From positions 4,731,058 through 4,795,057 of the forward strand of contig SCHM01000003.1 in the NCBI GenBank assembly GCA_004123355.1: a stretch of DNA of 64,000 nt. The letters run 5' to 3'. Both the position numbers and the translations under genes were made by a program. Below, one piece after another: positions 27,280 through 40,207 of this stretch. Source of the DNA: Amphirosellinia nigrospora. Its lineage: Eukaryota > Ascomycota > Sordariomycetes > Xylariales > Xylariaceae. The notes beneath the pieces were generated by a model. The model searched no databases and was not told the DNA's origin. It saw only the letters and a program-made list of their open reading frames with translations. The number at the start of each line of letters is the position of its first letter. Positions within the stretch are counted from its first letter, which is position 1.

Positions 27280-27791
27280 CAGGTCAGTTATTCGCACATC
27301 AACTTTCAGTAATCGAACATTAAACTAGCCGCTTCTAGCCAAACCTCTGAAATGCTCTCGCTTCTTACCCAATTTGTATAGAAGCCCTAGCAGCGAGGAA
27401 GCAGGAATTAAAAAAACAGTCAATTGCATTTTAAGCAGTCACCAAAGTGCTTATATATTAGGTCTCTTAAACGACGTATTACAACTAAATTTACTTACAA
27501 AAGCGTCTGGGTTAAGAACTGTCAATTTGGGCTAGCGGTAGTAGCTAAAGCACTGCAAATGCTATATTTCGATACGTACCTCGGTAGGTAGGCAGGTAGC
27601 AAAGGATCTAACGCGTCAACCGTATTTTTAAGTGTTTTTCTTTTGAAGAGGTAGATTCTACTGGGTTATGCCGAAGCGCCTATACAAATTGGGTTAGAAA
27701 TGGGGCGGTGGAGTGTATGGCGAGCCTCTTGACTAGAAATGGCTAGTTTGATGTTCGATTACTGAAAGTTGATGTGCGAATAACTGACCTG
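27280..27791. mobile_element. MITE-like element, 9-bp target duplication
   Basis: A 512-bp element with terminal inverted repeats that start CAGGTCAGTTATTCGCACAT. The outer 63 bp match with about five mismatches (27280-27342 against 27729-27791), and a further inner block (ACCCAATTTGTATAG) is also shared in inverted orientation. It is flanked by a perfect 9-bp direct repeat TAGTGCCTA (27271-27279 and 27792-27800). A 9-bp duplication is typical of Mutator-like and some Merlin/hAT-like elements rather than Tc1/mariner. The interior has no coding capacity, so it would be mobilised in trans. It contains a short GGTAGGTAGGCAGGTAG run near 27583. It is not visibly RIP-mutated. Confidence 0.85.
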
Positions 27792-27800
27792 TAGTGCCTA
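27792..27800 (+). repeat. Right target site duplication
   Basis: TAGTGCCTA immediately after the element's CTGACCTG terminus, identical to 27271-27279. Confidence 0.85.
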
Positions 27801-30800
27801 AAGTAGGACAGATGCCGTTACTTATCCCCTTATCAAGTACCTACCTAACCTGAATATTTCCCCGAAGCTCGAGCGATGATGACCCAGTTTTGTAGATGAT
27901 CCATTAACACTATAGGGCTGGCTGGTGGAGGATTTATCTCACATCAAGCACCAGTCTAGGTGCCGTTGCACTGAATGAAAGCTACCGACAGCTCATGTAT
28001 GTAACTATATGTAAGCGTTGTGTGGACTTGGTCAAGTGAGAGATAAAAGAGACAAGGGGAAAAGCTTGGAAAACGCACGATGAGTTGTCTACCCTCCTCT
28101 ACGAAGACTAATGAGCCCGTCATCTCCTCACTTGCCCCTCACCTAGACAGATCAGACGGCAGCCCGTGAACGCGACCGTGCGTGCGCGCGACAAGCGTTG
28201 TTTTGGTAACAATTACCCTCCATCTTCACCTCACCGCCTTTCTGTTACCTACACCTGCCGCTCTGGCTTAACTCATCTTGAGGCAAACGTGACAGACCAA
28301 TCCGAATTCGGACTGTTGCCTCAAACACTTTTATCAGCAGGTCCCCTTCCGTCCGGCTAGCGAGCTTTTTTGGTAGACGCTGGGAGCTCAGGACGTAAAT
28401 ATTGGTAAAGCACTGATGCCATATGATTTTTCCCTTCTAATTGTATTTATTCGTCTTAGGAGTTTGGTGTTTCGCTGCCAATACACACGAGGTTTGCACA
28501 TCAACATGCCTCAGGTGCAATCTATAGCGGGGCCCTAAACCCTGCATAAGACACCAAGGGAAACAGGCGAGATACTGTAGATAACACAGGTAAGTTCGCA
28601 TTACTGAATAAAGGCATGGACTTCTCAGCCCTTACATAAATTATGTAAGTACGCACGTATTATCCTATTCATATGTATTGTTCCTGAACTCTTTGAAGCG
28701 ATGATACTTTGACGTTGTCAAAACTGCTCATGAATCGGAATGCCCCGCATTTTGTGGTGTTGACATGTTGGTTGCTGACAAGCCTGAAGTGGTGATAGTT
28801 TGAAATATCCGAGGTACCCACTCCTACTCTATAGCACAAAGATACGCTAATATATATATTTGTAGTAATCATTGCGCAGCCAGCATTTTCTCCTATCCAA
28901 AGTAAGGGTGTTATGCTAAGAGAAATTGGGTTCGATTGTGCTGGACATTAGGGATTGATAGGCAGCTAAAGACGAGAATAATGCATATGTGTTTGGCCGC
29001 AAACAACCTTAACGTGTCAACTTAGCAAAGTTCAGTACCTAAAAGAACTATGTCAATCTGAAAATGGAGAGCTTGCCCTAGAACCTCACTAGGTGCTGTT
29101 TTGAGACTACCTCTTATTCCCAGCTGCTTGACCTCCTAGTGACTACTAGAAGTCGGTCCTATTAGATTTAAGGGTCCTTTCACACCGATCCTAACAATTA
29201 CCGTATTCAAACATTCCCATTGCCTTCGTACAATTTAAGTAGTTTTCATCTAATCGTGGACAGAATCCTACACTAGAATATATTAGTGCACTCGTCGGCT
29301 GACGCCGACCCTGTATAATATCAGGGGACGGATATAGACACGCTGCAGGGATAGCGCATGTTTTGCTTCCTCATCCCTGTCGCCCACATGGTTCTAGCGG
29401 CCTTCGAGAAGGATTTCCCTTTCCAGTAATACGGCAATTGAACCAATTACTCATCACGGCAAGGGTGCACTATGCCGATTATAGCATAACTCTGTACCTC
29501 TGACCAGATAGGCATAGCTCCTCGCAATAGCAGGGATCTAGCTCGGGAGAAACCGGTAGAGAATCACTCCTCCAATCACGTTCTGTAATTGCAAATGGCG
29601 ATATATGGTCAGCGATTTTCTCAATTGGAAGGGTGGCTGTTATATTTCACTAGAATTGGCAGGCAGAACGACTGCCTCTTCTCTTGCAATCATGGCTCAA
29701 CATGATGACCCTGAAGATGCTGACTCGCTCATTGCACACAGTCTACATTTCTACATAGTATCAGACCTTTCACGACCCGCAGTAGTAGGTTGTAGCTTTC
29801 GAGGGAAAGACGTTGTGACTCCGCTAAGAGCGGAGCAATCACGTAAAGCTCTTCGGGCCTTCTGGGCTTTGGACCGGGTGGAGGTCGAGAACACCCCTAA
29901 TGAAGCGCGCCTATTACAAGTAAGTTTCCTCCTCGAGTGGATAAGTTCTACAAGCACATAGGATTCGGCTGCCAGGGTAGCCATGCTTAAAAGTGCGGCT
30001 CCCTTCTATCAATGACTGTCGATGGCCTGACAAGATCCAGATGCACGGATCGACAATAGTGCATTCAGCAACCCGTTTCATCGAGGGATCTCCGCGTCAT
30101 GAGGGGAGGGAAATACGAGGATCATGACAAGGCCCTCACATGCCCATAGTTAAAACTCTTTCTACCAGTCTGCCAGATTTCCAACTGCCTGGCCACCAGC
30201 CATCTGAATTAGAAGTCCCACCTTTTTGGTTCCTGTCTTGTCCTTTTCTTCAAACGGTCCGTTTACGTTGATTTCCTCTTTCGGCGGGGACTTCACCGAC
30301 AGCGTGGAGCCCGGTCAGGTCGTCTCTAATCGCCCCCCGCTAAAAACTTAGTGTACTAGGTACTTGTAGCTAGGATCCCAGTATCAGAAATTTTCCTTAA
30401 CCCATGATCTCGGTAGCAACAACGTGGAGAATGGCGTAACCTCGGCGGCCTCTTCCCTCCATACAAAAAATATGCCAAGCTCCTTTGTTATGGCCTCTTC
30501 ACATGCGTTGAGGCTGACGAAAGAGACTCGTGTTATATGTATAATGCCTGGAGTCTTATGGCCTATAGAGTGCTGACGGCGCCCTACAGGTACCTACATG
30601 CAGCAGAGGGTATCTAGGTAGGTACCTAGGTAGGTGGTAAGTACTTAACCCTCACAGAGCTACCTACGGTGCCTGTTACTGAGACCGCGGGTGGCAGCCG
30701 GTCAGCGTGGTAACCCGTCTCACAGTAGTGTAAATCCCTTCAATTGTTTCTATCTACCCTGTCAAGTCATGTGCGCAACGTTCTTTTGTGTATTAGCCAC

Positions 30801-32286
30801 AGGGTAGATGGGCAATTGGCCGACCAGCGAAAGAACCCCGGTGTTTGCTCGGAAACGTGGCTAATTATTGCACTGAAGTAACATCTTGTATGCAAGATCT
30901 GGGATTGTTTGCCACCTACATAGGTAGTACAGCATTATCCGCTAAAGAACTGCAATAAAGGAGCAATTAAAAACAAACCCAAAATAATGATAAAAAAAAA
31001 CCAGCATCTGATTTCTCTGAAAGTCTAAACCACCTGCTCAAGGTAATACTAGTAGGTAGCCAAATCTTAACAATAACTATTGCTTTTTGTAGCACATGGG
31101 AATTTACCAACCACACACTACTGCCCCTAGCATAGGTAGGTCAGTATACTCCGCCATTGTACACTAAAATACGAAGGTTCTCCTGTAGTGTAGTCGCGTA
31201 ACCGGTGCACGAGACATTGTATCTTGGATTTTGAACGTTTACAAAGCAGCTATGTGAAAGCAAAACCTGGGGATTCTACCCTGATGGCAGATTGATTACA
31301 CACGGCTGGCGCGAAAGATTACGCGTTCGACACAGTGGTTTTTTTCGGAATGGTGTTTTAAGTCCAATATCGTGACTGGCATGCGGCTAATATCATGTGA
31401 TTATCTTCCATATAGGCAAACACGACACCTACAAACCCAATCTCCGCACCCCCGCATACCCGTCGTACATGTGCTGAAACAAGCACAAAGTCAGCCCAGA
31501 ACATGACCTCCAAAATCTGTAGGAGATCGATCGGCAAAAAGGTTCCGACGTGCTGGGGACAAGTGAGGAACAGCTAGCGAACCTTGTTGTCGCGCCAGGA
31601 TCTCTATTCTTAATTCCCGCGTAAACACGTCCCCGTAGTATCCGATAACTGGAAAAATAGATCAAAGTCCGCAGCTTGCGTACTTGCGCCACCTCAGATG
31701 GTCGAAGCTATTGTTGATATAATTATAGGCAGCGTATAGTCTTGGTGCATTACTGACGTGCCTTCGTTTACTGTTGCCGGATTGCATTTATTCCCCGAAC
31801 GGAGGGCGCAGGAAACACATATATCCCCGTGTTTATGACGTGCCCCCCGCTTCATATGCACCCTCAATTCCGGATTCAGCTTTAAGAGTGACTTCCTCAG
31901 ATAGATATGAGGCGAACATTAATACAGGCAGGCCAGGCGTTCGCGAAGATTCTGACGATAGACTGATGATATGTTTAGTCACTTTAACTTGTACATGTCC
32001 ATTTCATTTGTAATATGGTCTAGATACTTCGCACGTATGTATACGCATCGACTGTAGAAACATGAGCCCAGTGTCAATACCCAACGGATGTGGAAAGCTA
32101 AATGTGCGTGCGGCCGCTAGCCATGAAGACCTAAATCGGGAATTATTTAGGACATGTAGTACACAACATTAACCAAACTCCTGTTCACAAGCATCATCAG
32201 AGATATAACAACACAAGACATACACCCCAGCTTCCCCACACTTTCTCGATAGCAACGGTTCAGTAAACCCTCTAACATGGCGCTTA
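27801..32286. other. Mostly gene-free interval
   Basis: Balanced composition with short overlapping frames on both strands. Runs of the TAGGTAGGTACC type occur, most clearly at 30614-30634, a palindromic low-complexity motif. One spliced-looking open frame at 29692-29940 is listed separately. No other gene or RNA could be supported. Confidence 0.55.
29692..29940 (+). other. Possible first exon, unknown small protein
   Basis: An open frame whose internal ATG at 29692 starts MAQHDDPEDADSLIAHSL. It continues for about 76 codons with protein-like composition (for example EQSRKALRAFWALDRVEVEN) up to a consensus GTAAGT donor at about 29921. A possible acceptor (GCTGCCAG) lies near 29976, but the downstream frame closes within a few codons. 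The enclosing frame opens upstream at 29605. No family is recognised. It could be an exon of a gene disrupted by indels, or chance. Confidence 0.25.
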
Positions 32287-32941
32287 TCAACTATTTTCGA
32301 TTCTCTTAGCTTCCTCCTCGGCCTCCCGATCAATCTCAGAGACTTCGTCTTTTGTGAAGACGTCGGTAAACTTAACCCAGGGGCCGTGAACCAGTCCAGT
32401 CCAGCACCAATAAGAATGCCCAACCCTGTAGTTGGTATGGCTGCAAGGCCGCTGACAACTGTAACGTTTAGAGTGAGTTAGTTAGTTCTTGATTTGCTCC
32501 ATAATTTCTGCAAGTTTTTGTACAGAGGCTTCTGCGACATGACCACCGTGCATGAGGGGATTACTCACGGGATCCCACCGTCATACCGATCCCGGTCGCG
32601 ATGCCGGCGCCGATCCCCGCGCCCGCGGCACCCCCTGCATCCACCCGGACTCGAGGCGCCGTGCCGTCTTGAGCAGCTTCGTAGCCTGCTTGTCAATTTC
32701 GCGGGCCTTGGACCGCAGATCCGGCGAGCTCCGGATCATTCTCGGCTACCTCCTCCGCCCGTTTATGAAGGTCCATGGACTCCTCCTGGAGGCCTTTCGA
32801 CTCCTCTATCTTTTTGGTGATTTCTTGCAGCAGCTTCTCCTTGGTCGAGGGCCGCTTGTTGGCCTCACCATCGCCTGCACCTCCACCTCCACCCCCACCT
32901 CCGTGGCTCTCTTCCCCGGGTGCAGATTCCTCTTTAGGCAT
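32287..32941 (-). CDS. Glycine-zipper helical protein, frames broken
   Basis: Small fungal protein of about 181 residues. The N-terminus (MPKEESAPG then a Gly-rich stretch) is followed by a charged alpha-helical, probably coiled-coil region (KEKLLQEITKKIEESKGLQE). After ARRLESGWMQ comes a glycine-zipper segment (GAGIGAGIATGIGMTVGS and AAIPTTGLGILIGAG) of the kind that packs against or inserts into membranes. A charged tail (EAEEEAKRIENS) ends the protein. Exon 1 is 32941-32569, the intron 32568-32459 (GTGAGT...CTAACTAAC...CAG) and exon 2 32458-32287. Frame changes are needed near 32711 (one extra C in CC, or two missing), 32633 (one missing G in a G-run) and 32401 (one missing A). The corrected length is exactly 182 codons including stop. 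Family members are uncharacterised; a role in membranes is inference. The most upstream ATG fits the conserved start. Confidence 0.75.
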
Positions 32942-35900
32942 CCTGGTGCTGTTTTGTTGCTTTATTTGTGTAGTTTGGTCTGCTGGCCCGTCTTGGTAAT
33001 TAACTGACTGGGTTAGACTACTCTGTGACGGCCCCGCGAAAGGGATATTGAATGTTTATTGAAGGACTATAATGACGTATTCTCAAGAGTGGACAATATT
33101 TCTTATCCCTAACATGTCAAGTGATACATACTAAACAGAATCATCGTCATCATAGTGGTGTGGCTTGTGGGTGTGGCCGATAGCCTAACTCTCATACTGC
33201 AATCGCAAGAAATCAAGCCAAGTTCAGGTGGGGGTGATGTTTACCAAGAAAACGAGTCAAAATGACGTCGTTGGCGTCTGAGCTGCACGCAAAGACGCAA
33301 TGTCGATTTATCCCCCCGCATTGAGGCGCTACAGCCCCTATCACCAACCTCCACAAATTACAGGCACGTTAGTAGACACTCTCTGACACGGCATCATGAT
33401 CAGTCACAATGGTTCATGCAGCTCTTAACACCCGGTTAATAGTACAACACCCATTCAAGCACATAGCGGGTTGCTACACTTCTTATTAGGTCCAAGTAAC
33501 CCTACTTAGTCATGCCCCAGCATTGTTAGCTCTCAGCTTCAAGCCCCCACTAGAACCGAACTGGAACTGAAGCAATGTATGCACGTATGCTTACCAAGCC
33601 AACTTCGAAAGCGAGATGCAAGTACAATCTCATTGCCCCAGTAGGAAACCGTGCACGGCACTGCTGCCGAGAGACTCGGCGAGAAAACGCTTTAAACTCA
33701 CGTGATGAGTTTTGGTGCCAGAGTGCAGGGCTCTCTGCGGAATGGCTTGCGAAGCTGAAGACAAGTCTCCTAACTAGGCTGCCGCTCATTGCTAATTTCC
33801 TTCCGGAAGTCTAGTACCCCGGATTTGCATGCGGCTTGCCCTCTTGTGGATGGTACAGTCATATCGTTGTTTTTGGCTTTATCAAGAGTCACCTCCAGGA
33901 ACGGCTATCCGCTAGAACTATAGGCATTCCTGATAAGCCTCGCAGCCTCCTCATGCCGTCCGGCACCATCCTACCGGTGGCGGTATTCTGTTACGACCTA
34001 TAATTATTGGCGATATATGATCCGCGTGGCATTAACTATACGCTATTGTTCAGACCTGATGTTACTTTCCGAACCTCTTGAGCCGTCGTAATGCCGCCAT
34101 CTCAATACCCAAAGGGTAACGCCAACTATACTAGAAAAAAAATAACGGCACGGGACTCTCTCCATTCGCGACGTAAACAATTTACCCCTTGCGGCTGTCG
34201 TCAAAGGTATCCATCGATTTACCTTAGTTATTTAGACCAAGTCCGGTCTCATTAGCTCACATCCCACTCTAATTTCGTGTTGGGCAGCAACGAAAGCGAA
34301 GTGCGCAATATCACAAGCTTGGGATATTGTTGCTCTTCGCAGTGTCATATCCCGACATCTGCCACATCATTGTAGGTAGACGTCATTAAGTTCTTGAAGC
34401 GTATCACGAAGCACCTGCGCACGCCTCTCCAGGAAACGGAACTAAATCACGTTGTATTCAACTCACGTGGGAGAATACGCCAAGGCTGTCAACGCCATGC
34501 AGCAGTTCGTGAACCACTGCAGCAGTGCAGTCTACGCTAGGTCACACACACAGACACAAATAGCATAGTCTACGCATGAAACTGCCAGGGGCAGTTCATT
34601 AGTGGAGCTCGGGGCGCCGCCGGGTTACGCTTCCGGTGGGCAGGATGACTTGCGGCATTTTACTAATCCGGCATCGTTCACTACACCCATTACCTGATTC
34701 CGATCAAGCTCATTTCATCTCCATATAACTACGTACGTACTAACCTGTGGTAGGCATCACTTCAGACGCTAGAAAAGCCACCGCTTAGTACTCATTAAAA
34801 GGGATGGATATTGCAGTACCTGATGCCGTTACCTTGTTCGTAAGTCAAGTGTGAAATGATTGTGTACAAGCAGTACTATGTAAAATAGAAAATAGAATTT
34901 TATTTATTTATTAATTTATCGATTTATTTTATTGTTAGCTTTAAGCTTGCGAAGGGTGGTTACGTAGTCTATAATCAAAATGTACTTTCGCCTCCACCAC
35001 GATACCTTTCACAACTGCTAGAGAGTAGAGGCCCTTACTCCTTGAAGCCATTTTGAGGGCCATAAGTTCGAGCATCAGTCGCCCAGTTCTCGGAATTAAT
35101 AGTAAGTGGTAATACATCGAGTAACAACCGATAAACGACCAGCTCCTGTGAGTGATATCAACCTCTACTACAGAGCAGAGATATATAGAATCACTATTCG
35201 TAGTACAATGAATATCTAGTGTCACATCAGCCTGGCCACGTGGTGAAGGAATAAAGTGTCCCGAATTAACCCATCTGCTGTGTAAATGGGGTGTCGAAAC
35301 GCATGCATCTTTCCCTTGCGATACCCAAGCTTGTACTGTACCTTGGCCGTGTGCATACTTATTTCACCGACATGGCTCACCTCACGATGCTGTTTTGGGA
35401 ATTGCAGGATACACCACAAGGGGGTTGACGCGCTGCGGTATGATGCAGCAATAGCGGATCTAGCTCCCTTCCCTTGTCAAATCATGGAGATCAACCCATG
35501 GAATTGTTCCACAGCTTCTAGCGCGTGCCGACCCCTGTCTGTGGACGTTCTAGCGGGCGGCGTATGAGTTGGTTCCTGTCTACGGCAGGTCAGATCACAC
35601 ATCGCGTTACCACTTATTTCGAACGGATATAGGATGACGGGCTGTCGACGTCCGTGAACTGAACTAGCCAACGGCTGAGCCGCGAGACTGTGCGGTGTAG
35701 TTCTCGACTCCAGGTTACCGTAGAACATTAGCGTAGAATATTGTCCGTAGGACGGGCTCTACTTCAAGTAAGTACTACGTATGGAACCTTTTCTCTCTCT
35801 CAATTTTGGGCTGTATTTTCTGCATAGAACCGAGTCGCAAATGCAACGCTTCTGTATCTTTTGAAGGCCGCCCAAGCCGCGAATGCTACAGTGCCCTCCG

Positions 35901-38130
35901 GCACCTGAGACACGTGGTTCAGCACGTGGTAATTACCGGCCTATTGGAACTAAAGCCAGCCACTCAACGTCGACGAACACCCGAAGAGGCTACCATAGTA
36001 AACATTTGTTATTGTCTCACGCGACCATCGAGGATTTCTTCACCGGGCAGCTCCGGGAGCAAGATCAAGGGTACTGTAGGGGTGTCCGAAAAGTACTATA
36101 TTCGGCATGTTGCTATGTAAAGAAATATACGATAGCTACTATGGACTTCGTACGTAATAAAACATTTCGACCCAACGGTGGGAACTTGAGAATACCTACG
36201 CGCTCCCTATAATGCACATCACTTCCTTTCCGGGATATTCGTGCCACGGAGGGTGATCTTGCGATATTGACTTGGATGCGACTAGTTCAGTCACATACAA
36301 TTACACTAACAAGGGAGAATCTCTTTTACTAGTAGAAAACGAAGCGAATAGAAAAAATTGTTGGTACTTACTGAGGCCCAGGGTCTAGTGCCAGTGAGCC
36401 TAGCTGTTTTATCCGATATTCTGTCGACCTCGGCTTCATAGATGCCCATCTACCGTACAATCAAAGCGGGAAGCCCAACATTGTCGTATATGCCGCTAGC
36501 GTTGGTTAGATTGGAACATACTTGATACTCTAGACGAACATTTACCACGTAGTCATGTGCTATCACGTCTTTTAGCACTACATAGTACACCTACACCACG
36601 GTTACAGCCCTACAACCTCCAGTGCCGCTAGCTGGCTGTAGCACCAAAAGACTCGTGTAGCATCCGAATTGAGAAGGTGTCGGGTACTAGTGGGGTCTTG
36701 GGTCAAGAAAATATTTGCTCCTCTAATGGCTTTGGCCATGCGTGACATGTGAAATATGTCAATAGGTAAGTGTTTTGTTACAGGTACCTGGTCACATAAA
36801 CGAAGTCTAATGTCGACAACGGATTTTGAGATAGATGTTAGCGCATAGTCTCCGTTACGCAATACGCAGTAAGCTGGGTGGCTGAATCAACACCACCTAC
36901 TGCAGTACATAGTATGTAAGTCGTGACCGTCAACGGCATTTCCTATTTAGGCATACCGTGGGCATGTTGTTGTGTCTGAGATATCGCCAACTAAACCAGC
37001 ACCGGACTAGATGATCACCAAAACCGGTATTGCGTGCAAGTCAGAAACCTTATTGCTCCCAATCTTGACCTCAAATCCCCAGTTCCACGACGGTTTAACC
37101 CCAGTGCCGCGTGAATACCTACCTTAGTTATCCGGCTGAGGAGCTGGTCAAGTGCCGTGCTACGATCGTCCTTTCCCGTATGCCGGATATTGCAGTTTAC
37201 AGCAAGAGATGCGGCTCAATTCTTATTTACATTTCTAGTGGTGTGACTAGTGTCGCCGTCTAAGCCGGGAAGACCCTCTTTGTCTCGCTACGAGTAAGGG
37301 CCACCAAGTTATGTCATAATCTGCTTACCTTAGAACCTCCATTAGGTCTCGATGTATTTTGGCTATGAGGTCGAAGCCGTTAAAAGTAATTAATGCTACT
37401 ACCTAGAGGCTAACATGTATCTAATCAAGCAGATGCTGTTGTGATACTATTAAGCTTTCAGAAGTACAATCTCTTCGAAGCTGCTTCTTGGCTTCAGTGG
37501 CCAAGTACAAATTTGATTAAAGTATATATTAACTTTGGGAAAACTTGGCTCTGCAACGTGGAGGATATTATAATGGCAGGATAAGACAATGAATGTGTCT
37601 CTTACTGCTACTATGCCAACACATTTTGCAAGGACCCAAAAATCTACAAAGAACTTAGATTATTTTCTACTTATTGGCAAACTATTGTCTACCATGTTCC
37701 ATTCTGGTCTAAATCCATACACCCTCGTGATAAGTTTCTCCTACCTCACTATGCCAGCGTAAGAAATGATCGGATTGCAAAAGAAACTAGTTGCATATAC
37801 GTCAAACGCGGGTTTTGGCGTGGCAGTGCCTGATTTAGGGTGTCATCACTGTAACCTAACAAGTTGCACAAATGGTTGCCGCGCATTAAGCGCCGGGCTT
37901 CGCTCGTCACTGTATCACTCTAACACATTCGATATTCTCATATTAGCAATCAAACACATTAATTGCATCCGACCTTTTGTTACTCGAGGTTATCAGCTTG
38001 ATTGGCCTTGATGGATCATCGTACACAGCGCGCCTTCTAAGTACCTAGTAGTCATGGGAGATGCGCTACATGTCTGCCCAATTGGTAACATCGAAGTAAG
38101 CTCAGCTCAGGATTAGGCATTGAACTCCAT
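32942..38130. other. Gene-free interval
   Basis: Five kilobases with only short frames in all phases. The first few hundred bases should contain the promoter and 5' leader of the reverse-strand glycine-zipper gene; a CRE-like TGACGTC lies near 33263. A short AT-rich patch lies at about 34880-34930. No repeats with clear boundaries, RNA genes or exon chains were recognised. Confidence 0.55.
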
Positions 38131-40207
38131 TCACAGTGACTCAGTCCTTCTTCTTCGCCTCACCGCCCCGACCCGGCGAAATTTCCTCTTATCTTTACGG
38201 CTCATCTTGGTTTATCCCGGGTCCCTTTACCACCCTCCCAGAACCCCTTTCCCTTCCTCCCGATCACGGAGCGCCCGCAGAAAGCACATGCCTCGACGGC
38301 ATAGTTCTGCTCTCTACTACACCAACCACAAATCATTTTATTGGCCCATTCCTGAGCGTGATCTTCGTTTTCGTCATGGCATTTGTCGCACGGTGCACCT
38401 TGCTGCAACACGAGAAGCGGAACCATCGGTAGGATCGACGGTAATGGGGACATGCTCCTCGGCCCGGCAACGGGTCGCCAGCATGCAGGCCCAGCTTCTC
38501 TTGCCGTCGTCGGGGTCCAACCGTAGGTGGAAGTGTAGATCCTGGCGTTATGGCGACGAGTTTAACCTGTGGTATCTTGAAAGTGAATCGACCGTGACAC
38601 TCGCGACAGACGTTCGTCACGGCTTCGCCCCGGACCGACACGAGCCCTTGACTTGGAGTTGAACACTTCGCGCACGTCGGTATGAAAGTACTTGGTAGCA
38701 TATCACTAACGGTGCAGCCGGTTACGTCAATGAACCCACCCCTGGTAGAGTTTTGATGTATCATCTCTTGTCGGAACTTGGCCGTTGATTCCGTACCGCA
38801 TTTCCTGCAGCTAGTTGCCTTCTCTACCTCGGGTTTGAGGCCGGTAATGTCGTTTATTGTTTTACACCTCAAGCACTTGCAGCTGATATTTAATATCGAT
38901 ATCTGCAGTAGCTCGATAGTATAGAGCTCTACCGTAGGAAACGAAATCGCAGTGCCCCTCTACCTGCTGTGTGGCGCTGGAGACAAAGGGTTGGTATGAT
39001 TCGATCTCGACTCCGCCTTCTTCTAAATCTTCCCCTGAATCCGAAATATCGGAATCGGAATCATCTGAGTCTCCTGAATCGTGCCCATAACCCCACTCGG
39101 GCGGACGTGGTATGACGTGTATGTGCCCCTTATCATCTTCATTGCCTGCGGCGGAAGTCTCTTCAGCTTTAGGAGTATTGGATACTTGCTCGCTAATTGC
39201 GTTGTTGGATGTTGCCCTTGGTTGCACTGGTTTAGCCGCTTTACCTGTTTCGCTATGGTGTGCATATTTTGTGACAAGTAATTCAAGTGGCTCATTAACG
39301 TCATATGAGTTTGCTTCGCAGCTATAATGGCAAACTCCTCTTCTATTGGCTCTGCATCTTGTGACTCAACATCGCTGAATAAGACCCTCAAGGCCTGAAG
39401 GGGATAGAGTAGAGGGATGATCAACTGGATGGATTGTATAGATCGTAGTCCTTGCGGTAATTCCGAACGGCGTTTTGGCTCAAGCGGCAAACCGTAAACA
39501 ACACCGTCTGCTGACCTTTGGTACAGCGACGTGCGCCCCATTCGTGACTCGAGCTGCCGTATTTCTTGAGCCCGCCGTGCCTTGGCCCCGGCGATTTGCT
39601 CTGCTGTGAAGGACACCTCAGGTACATAAGGTTTTCGGTTGGCGAATGAGGTTTCGGAGCCACTACTTGCGAAGCCGGAGTTGATGATTCTGCTAGAGAT
39701 GTTGTGGTCTGCCCTAGGTGTCGTGTGTCTTTAAAGGACACCAGCATAACTGTTTCCACCTTCTGCTCTGATAGAAAAGCCTCCAAGTGCTTATCTAGCG
39801 CAGTAATGAGAGCAAGCAGAGTCGCGTCCTGTTCTCTGAAACGAGCTTGTCCCATCCTCGCTCTATATTAACACAGAAACCGCGTGGGATATCTTTGTTC
39901 CTCACTAGTAGAGTTGGCGCTTGTTCTGGATAATGAATGGGCACCTGCAGTTCACAGTCCAGATGTTCCAGTTCAAAGCAAAATCAGGATCCGAGGGCTT
40001 CAGCTGAAGACGAACAGTTGTTGATCCATTCTGTAGAGTGCCGAGGGTCGGCGAAAATCGCTTTTTGACTTGGTCCAGTTGATACCTTCGCGGGTCTTTC
40101 CGCTGAGAATTTGGGACGGGCTTCTGAACGACACGACTGGGTGGCGCCTCCTCCACAGCCTGCCTTCCATCGATAGCTTCACGAGGAATATGGCTTGTCG
40201 ATATCAT
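38131..40207 (-). CDS. CHY zinc-finger protein, frames broken
   Basis: Conserved fungal protein of about 693 residues ending in a CHY zinc finger (PF05495), a zinc-binding fold also found in Hot13- and RCHY1-type proteins; the cellular role of this long fungal form is not established. The ATG at 40207 gives MISTSHIPREAIDGRQ, then VVQKPVPNSQRKDPRRYQL. A middle region contains LSEQKVETVMLVSFKDTRHL, FTAEQIAGAKARRAQEIRQL and LRSIQSIQLIIPLLYPLQ. A Ser/Asp-rich acidic stretch (SGDSDDSDSDISDSGEDLEE) precedes several CxxC pairs (CLRC, CRKC, CAKC, CREC). The CHY core is CPHYRRSYRWFRFSCCSKVH, CDKCHDENEDH, CGWC and CAFC. No intron is needed. One missing base is required near 39977, 39829, 39646, 39237, 38392 and 38210, and one extra G (or two missing) near 38956. 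The corrected length is 694 codons including stop. No nonsense codon is seen, so assembly error is more likely than pseudogenisation. Confidence 0.88.

Noticed and set aside
32552-33007. 151-codon plus-strand frame with a hydrophobic end
   Set aside because: Antisense to the glycine-zipper gene.
38120-38662. 180-codon plus-strand frame
   Set aside because: Antisense to the CHY zinc-finger region, which is clearly conserved on the reverse strand.
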